Below, piece by piece: positions 44,384-48,169 of a DNA stretch of 48,169 bases (its first letter is position 1; each line of letters starts with the position of its first letter). Source of the DNA: Desulfobacteraceae bacterium RAAP-1 (lineage in GTDB: Bacteria > Desulfobacterota > Desulfobacteria > Desulfobacterales > Desulfatirhabdiaceae); contig LKPX01000023.1 of assembly GCA_001443525.1 (NCBI GenBank), positions 1 to 48,169 on the forward strand. Reading direction: 5' to 3'. The position numbers were made by a program, and so were the translations under genes. The notes beneath the pieces are model-generated. The model saw nothing but the letters and a program-made list of their open reading frames with translations. It searched no databases and was not told where the DNA came from.

Positions 44384-45190
44384 TTCCGGCCTCGTCTTCT
44401 TAGCAAGCAGATATATGCGATAAAAGCTCAGTTTTATTCGCTTCGTTTTATCTGCCTGATCCTCAAATGAACCCCTTACGATGCGTCTGAAAGCATCTAT
44501 ATACTCTTGAGATAATTGGATACCGTAGTAAGCCTGATTCAAATATCCTGCAGCCGCCCCGGATTCAAAAATTTTGTAGGTCTCTTCGGCCGTATGATAT
44601 GTTACAACTTCATCTATTGTAGCCTTGTCCACCTCGAAACCGGCACGGCGGAATAACTCAGCATATTCTTCGGCGGTATCCCGAAAGAACCAGGGCTGAT
44701 TAAAACAAGCAAAAGTATTTTGAGTAGCTTCGTTATTCTTTACTTCAGCAATGGCCCTGAGAAAATTTGGGCAGTAATTATCCTTGGCGGGTGCTTGGAT
44801 TGCGATTTTGCCATTTATTCTTAAAGATTCGTAACACGCCTTGACCGCTTTGGCTGGGTCGGTAAACCACTGAAAGGCTGAATTGCAGAGAATTATATCG
44901 AATTCGTTTTGATAGTCGATCTGCTCAGCAGAACAGACTTGAAAGGAAATACCTTGATTTAAGAATTTCTCCTTTGCCTTTTCAATCATCCCATCGGAAG
45001 AATCAACTCCGACAACTCTCCCTCGTGTTTTCTCCCCTATTAGTCTTGATATATGTCCAGTGCCGCAACCCAAATCAAGCACATCGTCATCTGGCTGTAT
45101 ATTAAGAAGGTCAAAGAGGATGTCACTTGCTGACTTTTGAACTATTGAATCGTTTTCGTATTTTTCAGAAATTGCATTGAAATTGGCCAT
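44378..45190 (-). CDS. Class I SAM-dependent methyltransferase (cassette gene)
   Basis: A 270-residue methyltransferase with motif I DDDVLDLGCGTGHISR, VVGVDSSDGM and IILCNSAFQWFTDP, of the BioC/trans-aconitate methyltransferase-like group. The acceptor is unknown. AGGAAG precedes the ATG. The composition is more AT-rich than the neighbouring aroQ and rpe genes, with AAA/GAA/ATA-rich codons. The gene occupies almost the whole predicted cassette (44296-45217) with a 27-bp leader, which is typical of cassette genes. Confidence 0.92.
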   Translation of the reverse strand: MANFNAISEKYENDSIVQKSASDILFDLLNIQPDDDVLDLGCGTGHISRLIGEKTRGRVVGVDSSDGMIEKAKEKFLNQGISFQVCSAEQIDYQNEFDIILCNSAFQWFTDPAKAVKACYESLRINGKIAIQAPAKDNYCPNFLRAIAEVKNNEATQNTFACFNQPWFFRDTAEEYAELFRRAGFEVDKATIDEVVTYHTAEETYKIFESGAAAGYLNQAYYGIQLSQEYIDAFRRIVRGSFEDQADKTKRIKLSFYRIYLLAKKTRPEG

Positions 45191-45211
45191 GATATCTTCC
45201 TGTAGTCTTCA

Positions 45212-45296
45212 GGATAACGACAGCATCAGGCGCGCGCGGCCAAAGACTTGATGAAACGCTTCGCCACTTTCTCCGCGCGTGCCTGGATGCATTTGT
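45212..45296 (-). other. attC site of the C_GCAxxG_C_C cassette, interrupted by a group II intron
   Basis: Plus-strand order: GGATAAC (R', 45212-45218), arm GCATCAGGCGCGCGCGG (45223-45239), 33-nt loop, arm CCGCGCGTGCCTGGATGC (45273-45290), then ATTTGT to 45296, the intron, and TAGCT resuming at 45901. The arms pair over 17 bp with one G-T wobble and one extra unpaired base, as expected of L'/L'' boxes. Removing the intron restores TTTGTTAGCT, i.e. an R'' core AGCTAAC just at the stop of the 45900-46340 gene. Confidence 0.78.
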
Positions 45297-45900
45297 GTAC
45301 GCCCGGCACGGCGTGAACTTATGGGGTGAAAGCCCCCTGTATGTGAATCCTGTCAGTGAATTATATCACTGACACAAATACTAACCAAAGGCAAGGGCGC
45401 AGCCGCGATGAACCGTCCGAAGGCGGAGCGAAGCGAAAGGCTCGCCGCAGGCGGGAGCGACCGCAGGGAGCGTCCAACCCTGAGTGTAACGTTATGAGCC
45501 GACGAACAGAAACGGCATACAAGGCCAAGTCTCCGGGCAAGTTAGCACAACATAACGAAGCCCTGGATTCAGGAGATATGGTAAATGCCGCGGTTGTGTA
45601 GCAACAGTTCACGTTCTTATCCGGGGAGACCTGAATCTTCTTAAACTCGGTACCCCTCTGGATGCTGCCATATCAGTCGGAATGAGCCGGAAAGGCCCGT
45701 GGAGACTGGCGCGAATATTTGCAACGCAACTCGGCATGACCCATCAATGGCTAAAGAAACAGGGGCTCATATCTGTCAAAGAACTGTGGGTGAACATTCA
45801 CTATCCGGCCACGGCCCGATAGCTTACATGAACCGCCCGGTGCGGACCCGCATGCCGGGCGGCGTGGGGGCTGGGGGAGAAAAACTCCCGGCTACCCGAT
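45297..45900 (+). mobile_element. Group II intron (internally deleted) inserted in an attC site
   Basis: The 5' end GTACGCCCGGCACGG matches the usual bacterial start GUGCGCCCGGCAUGG at all but two bases, and is followed by TGGGGTGAAAGCCCCC. Domain V is at 45830-45863: stem CCGCCCGG/CCGGGCGG, 2-nt bulge, upper TGCG/CGCA. Domain VI follows with a CTAC branch region and the end CCCGAT. Length is 604 bp, against about 2 kb for an intact element; the reverse-transcriptase gene is reduced to its last 69 codons. It is oriented opposite to the cassettes. The ribozyme core may still splice if a maturase is supplied in trans; class not assigned. Confidence 0.85.
45613..45822 (+). pseudogene. C-terminal remnant of group II intron reverse transcriptase/maturase
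   Basis: A reading frame without a start, giving NLLKLGTPLDAAISVG, then GPWRLARIFATQLGMTHQWL and KKQGLISVKELWVNIHYPAT before a TAG. This is the characteristic end of a group II intron-encoded protein (maturase X domain and tail). All reverse-transcriptase motifs are missing, deleted between the end of ribozyme domain III and this point. It cannot be an active protein. Confidence 0.82.
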
Positions 45901-46340
45901 TAGCTTTCCGACTCAAGTGCCTCCAAAATCCTGGCAGAATCCTCGACCATTTTTACACATATTGTTTTGAATAAATTTTGATCTTGTGCATGTTTCATCC
46001 CGTCCGGAGTACTGATATCGCAACCGAGAAGTTCTCGACAGATCACAGATCCATTTAATTTTTTAAAACTTTCCGAGAATTCCACCACGCGTGAATAGAC
46101 TTCGATTCGTCCTGATAGTTCTTCGCAATTTTCTGAAGCATGACGAAGACCTAAGACCATGAGTGCACCTGTTACCGCTCCACACATTTCCCCCAATCGC
46201 ATCCCTCCGCCAAATCCGGCTGCAATCTGCATCGCTGTCTTTCGGGGCAATCCAAGTGGAAGACTGTAGACTGAAAATATGGCTTGCGAACATGCGCATC
46301 CATCAAGAAACATTTGGGTTGCATTTGAAACACTACTCAT
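45900..46340 (-). CDS. C_GCAxxG_C_C family protein (cassette gene)
   Basis: A 146-residue protein of the C_GCAxxG_C_C family. It has the signature cysteines in GCACSQAIF, the glycine-rich GFGGGMRLGEMCGAVTGALMVLGL and the C-terminal CRELLGC plus C. The family is probably redox-active or metal-binding; its function is not established. The stop codon abuts the intron 3' end exactly. A core-like GTGAGCT (46356-46362, minus strand) lies 16 bp before the ATG and differs by one base from the expected GTTAGCT, so this is the third cassette. Confidence 0.88.
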   Translation of the reverse strand: MSSVSNATQMFLDGCACSQAIFSVYSLPLGLPRKTAMQIAAGFGGGMRLGEMCGAVTGALMVLGLRHASENCEELSGRIEVYSRVVEFSESFKKLNGSVICRELLGCDISTPDGMKHAQDQNLFKTICVKMVEDSARILEALESES

Positions 46341-46433
46341 TGGAAGTCATAGTCAAGCTCACGATGCTTATCTGAAAAATGTTTTTGCAAAGAAAGCGAA
46401 AAAGATTCAGGCTCTGTCATAGCGGCTCCTTTT

Positions 46434-46571
46434 AATGAGCTTTATCAATGTCACCTGAGGCTGCTGAAACTTCAGGGGAAAGGCCAGAAAACAATTGACT
46501 CCTATTCCCGGGCAGTCCGTCGAGTCGGTGAGCGTTTTGGCTGCTGTGCCGAATCAAAGCGCTGGTCGTGA
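46434..46571 (+). pseudogene. Tyrosine recombinase N-terminal fragment
   Basis: Forty-five codons with no start: NELYQCHLRLLKLQGKGQ, KTIDSYSRAVRRVGERFG, then a stop. This resembles the N-terminal DNA-binding (SAM-like) domain of phage-type integrases found next to IS91-like elements. The catalytic domain is absent. It does not look like an integron integrase N-terminus. Confidence 0.55.
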
Positions 46572-46628
46572 AAATAACGAATGAAGCTTGGACATTTTTA
46601 GATAGCAAAAATGCGACATCTTTCTTGA

Positions 46629-46976
46629 CAACGACCGTCAGAGCCTGAATGCCAGCGGGAAAGGAAACGCCTTTGGCAGAGACATAAACTCAAAACCGAT
46701 CCGGACTACCGCGCCAATCAGATGGATTGCAGGCAACGCTGGAAAGAAAAACATCCAGATTATTGGCGCAACTGGCGACAAACTCATGACGCCTACGTCC
46801 AGAAAAATCGGCAGAATTCCCGCCTCAGGAGGCAGTTTGCAAAGATGGACTCGTTAAAACCGAAAAAAGATTCGATATCAGGTAGTTACTACCTCATTTC
46901 GGGTGATGTCGATGTGTCCATGTTTGCAAAGATGGACTCGTTACCCCAAAGATTCAATATTATTCCATGTGGTTAA
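46629..46976 (+). pseudogene. IS21-associated accessory ORF, 5'-degenerate
   Basis: In frame from 46629: PECQRERKRLWQRHKLKTD, then DYRANQMDCRQRWKEKHPDY and more. The first ATG is at 46722, in the middle of the conserved part. A stop just before 46629 indicates a broken 5' end. The C-terminal part reads through the direct repeats at 46836 and 46923, which encode FAKMDSL twice. I recall similar basic proteins beside IS21-type transposases in deltaproteobacteria. Function unknown. Confidence 0.5.
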
Positions 46977-47011
46977 TCATTTATGTGTTGGTTTGCAAAA
47001 TAGGACTCGTT
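46836..47011 (+). repeat. Three 20-bp direct repeats at the left end of the IS21-type element
   Basis: TTTGCAAAGATGGACTCGTT at 46836-46855 and exactly again at 46923-46942; a third copy at 46992-47011 differs at three adjacent bases. IS21-family elements carry multiple subterminal repeats that bind the transposase. The outer end is probably at or just before 46836, but the right end is outside the window, so the terminus cannot be fixed. Confidence 0.75.
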
Positions 47012-47062
47012 CGACCGGCTCCATTTTCTCTGATAAGGTACCGCCAAAAAATGGAGGCTGCC

Positions 47063-47386
47063 ATGATTCAAAAGACTATTTTAAATCCAAAACGGGTTCG
47101 CACCATTCAATCGAGCTTTGCCTGTATCGAACATCACTTTGTATCGGATGGCTTTTTGAAGCATCTATCCCATCATGAACTCTTGCTGTACTTTTTTCTG
47201 GTATTGGCCGCCGATCGAAACGGGCTTTCCTACTACAGCTACGACAAAATATGCTCCCTGCTGCATCTTACGCTTGATCAATACGTCGATGCCCGAAACG
47301 CCCTCATCGATAAGGATCTGATCGCGTTCAACGGAACACTGTTTCAGGTCCTTTCGCTGCCCCCAAAGCAGGAGGTGTTCAAATGA
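47063..47386 (+). CDS. Small helix-turn-helix-like protein of the IS21-type element
   Basis: A 107-residue protein that looks like a winged-helix: HHELLLYFFLVLAADRNGLSYYSYDKICSLLHL. It starts with an ATG after GGAGG and overlaps the transposase gene by 4 bp (ATGA). It may be a regulator or accessory factor of this IS21 subgroup. I do not recognise a named family. The frame is open further upstream, without a ribosome site. Confidence 0.7.
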   Translation: MIQKTILNPKRVRTIQSSFACIEHHFVSDGFLKHLSHHELLLYFFLVLAADRNGLSYYSYDKICSLLHLTLDQYVDARNALIDKDLIAFNGTLFQVLSLPPKQEVFK

Positions 47387-48169
47387 TCGATAAACGGCTG
47401 CTTTTTGACATTCACCGGTTGAACGACATGGGTCATTCCGACAGGAAAATCGCTGCCATGCTCGGTATTGGCAGAAGAACCGTTCGTAAGTACCTTGATC
47501 ACCCCGACATTCAGAAAATGTCCTGTAACCGGACCAGCAAGCTCGATCCGTTCAAGGAGAAAATCGATGCCTTACTGAAAGATGATCCCGATCTCAGTGG
47601 CGAGATCGTGCGGCAGCAGATTCAAAAATCAGGCTACACCGGCGCCAGGAGCATTTTGTATGACTATCTCAAGGCAGTTCGACCCAACAACAAGGTGCCC
47701 CGAGCCTTCATCCGTTTTGAAACCGAGGCCGGCCAGCAGTTCCAGATCGACTGGGGCGATCTGGGATGTTTAAGCTGCGGCGCGATCCGTCGAAAGCTCT
47801 ATTGCATGGCCGTTGTCGAATGCCACAGCAGAATGCTGTATCTGGAGTTGACCCACAGCCAGTGCCAGGCATGTGTACACCAGAGCCTTGTGAATGCATT
47901 CCGGTTTTTTGGGGGAACGCCCAAAGAGATCGTCACCGACAACATGCTCACTGCCGTTCTCGACCGGGATGGCCCGTTAATTCGTTACAATGAGGCGTTT
48001 CTGGATTTTCTCAGACCCTTTCATATCCTCCCCAGGCCCTGTCATGTGCGGCAACCCCAGGAAAAGGGCAAGGTCGAAAGAGGCGGTATCGGCTACATCA
48101 AACAAAATTTCTGGCCCCTTCGGGACGCGCAAAACCTCGATGACCTGCAGCAGCAGGCCAATCAGTGGC
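47383..48169 (+). CDS. istA: IS21 family transposase IstA (partial, runs off the window)
   Basis: 262 residues visible, with no stop before the window ends. The N-terminal helix-turn-helix is HSDRKIAAMLGIGRRTVRKYL. The DDE integrase domain shows all three acidic positions: FQIDWGD, VTDNM and QEKGKVERG. It should continue for roughly another 200-250 codons, followed by istB, both outside the window. The frame is intact, so the element may be active. Confidence 0.93.
   Translation, partial: MIDKRLLFDIHRLNDMGHSDRKIAAMLGIGRRTVRKYLDHPDIQKMSCNRTSKLDPFKEKIDALLKDDPDLSGEIVRQQIQKSGYTGARSILYDYLKAVRPNNKVPRAFIRFETEAGQQFQIDWGDLGCLSCGAIRRKLYCMAVVECHSRMLYLELTHSQCQACVHQSLVNAFRFFGGTPKEIVTDNMLTAVLDRDGPLIRYNEAFLDFLRPFHILPRPCHVRQPQEKGKVERGGIGYIKQNFWPLRDAQNLDDLQQQANQW

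Noticed and set aside
45356-45601. 81-codon frame inside the intron
   Set aside because: Arginine-rich translation of structured ribozyme RNA, not a protein gene.
1-48169. CRISPR arrays, tRNA or rRNA genes
   Set aside because: Gaps between genes were read on both strands; no regularly spaced repeats, cloverleaf sequences or rRNA-like stretches were found.

Overview
The window reads as chromosome of a strictly anaerobic, probably sulfate-reducing deltaproteobacterium (Desulfobacterota, Desulfobacteraceae-like). This is inferred from a complex I operon in an unusual gene order with a truncated NuoG and Mrp-type antiporter subunits, a two-cluster clostridial-type ferredoxin, the two-subunit archaeal-type LeuC/LeuD, and many stand-alone signalling proteins. 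No rRNA, tRNA or CRISPR was found, and the species cannot be named from the sequence alone.

Layout. 1-12.1 kb: an M16C insulinase-like protease, RNase G, a 2[4Fe-4S] ferredoxin, leuCD-type dehydratase subunits, lepA, a receiver-GGDEF diguanylate cyclase, a GNAT acetyltransferase, a DUF2156 protein and a small hypothetical gene. 12.1-12.56 kb: a very AT-rich leader with a candidate promoter. 12.56-28.27 kb: a 17-gene complex I operon in the order A-B-C-[four-cluster ferredoxin]-E-F-short G-D-H-I-J-K-[NuoL/MrpA-like]-[92-aa membrane protein]-[MrpD-like]-M-N. 28.5-42.98 kb: a membrane protein of unknown function, an old-yellow-enzyme reductase, a chemoreceptor without periplasmic sensor, an ATP-grasp ligase/GNAT pair, tgt, a large hybrid histidine kinase, a UbiG-like methyltransferase, an MltD-like lytic transglycosylase, a DUF374 acyltransferase, an RlmL-like RNA methyltransferase, rpe and aroQ.

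43.3-46.4 kb is the most unusual part: three minus-strand genes (yitT-like, SAM methyltransferase, C_GCAxxG_C_C protein) arranged as integron gene cassettes. For two cassettes the 7-8 bp at the cassette start is the exact complement of the R''-like core after the same gene, and two imperfect palindromes with attC architecture separate the genes. One attC is interrupted, right at its core, by a 604-bp group II intron in the opposite orientation to the cassettes, and most of the intron-encoded reverse transcriptase has been deleted. No integron integrase is in view, so this looks like a cluster of attC sites lacking an integrase. 46.4-48.17 kb holds recombinase debris and the left part of an IS21-family element that runs off the window.

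Two dispersed repeats recur outside genes: a perfect 109-bp inverted pair at 2-110 and 30506-30614, and a 123-bp MITE-like element with 12-bp terminal inverted repeats at 10607-10729. Complex I supplies ion-motive force from reduced ferredoxin or NAD(P)H. The remaining genes are housekeeping (tRNA modification, aromatic and branched-chain precursors, cell wall, rRNA methylation) mixed with signalling and mobile DNA.
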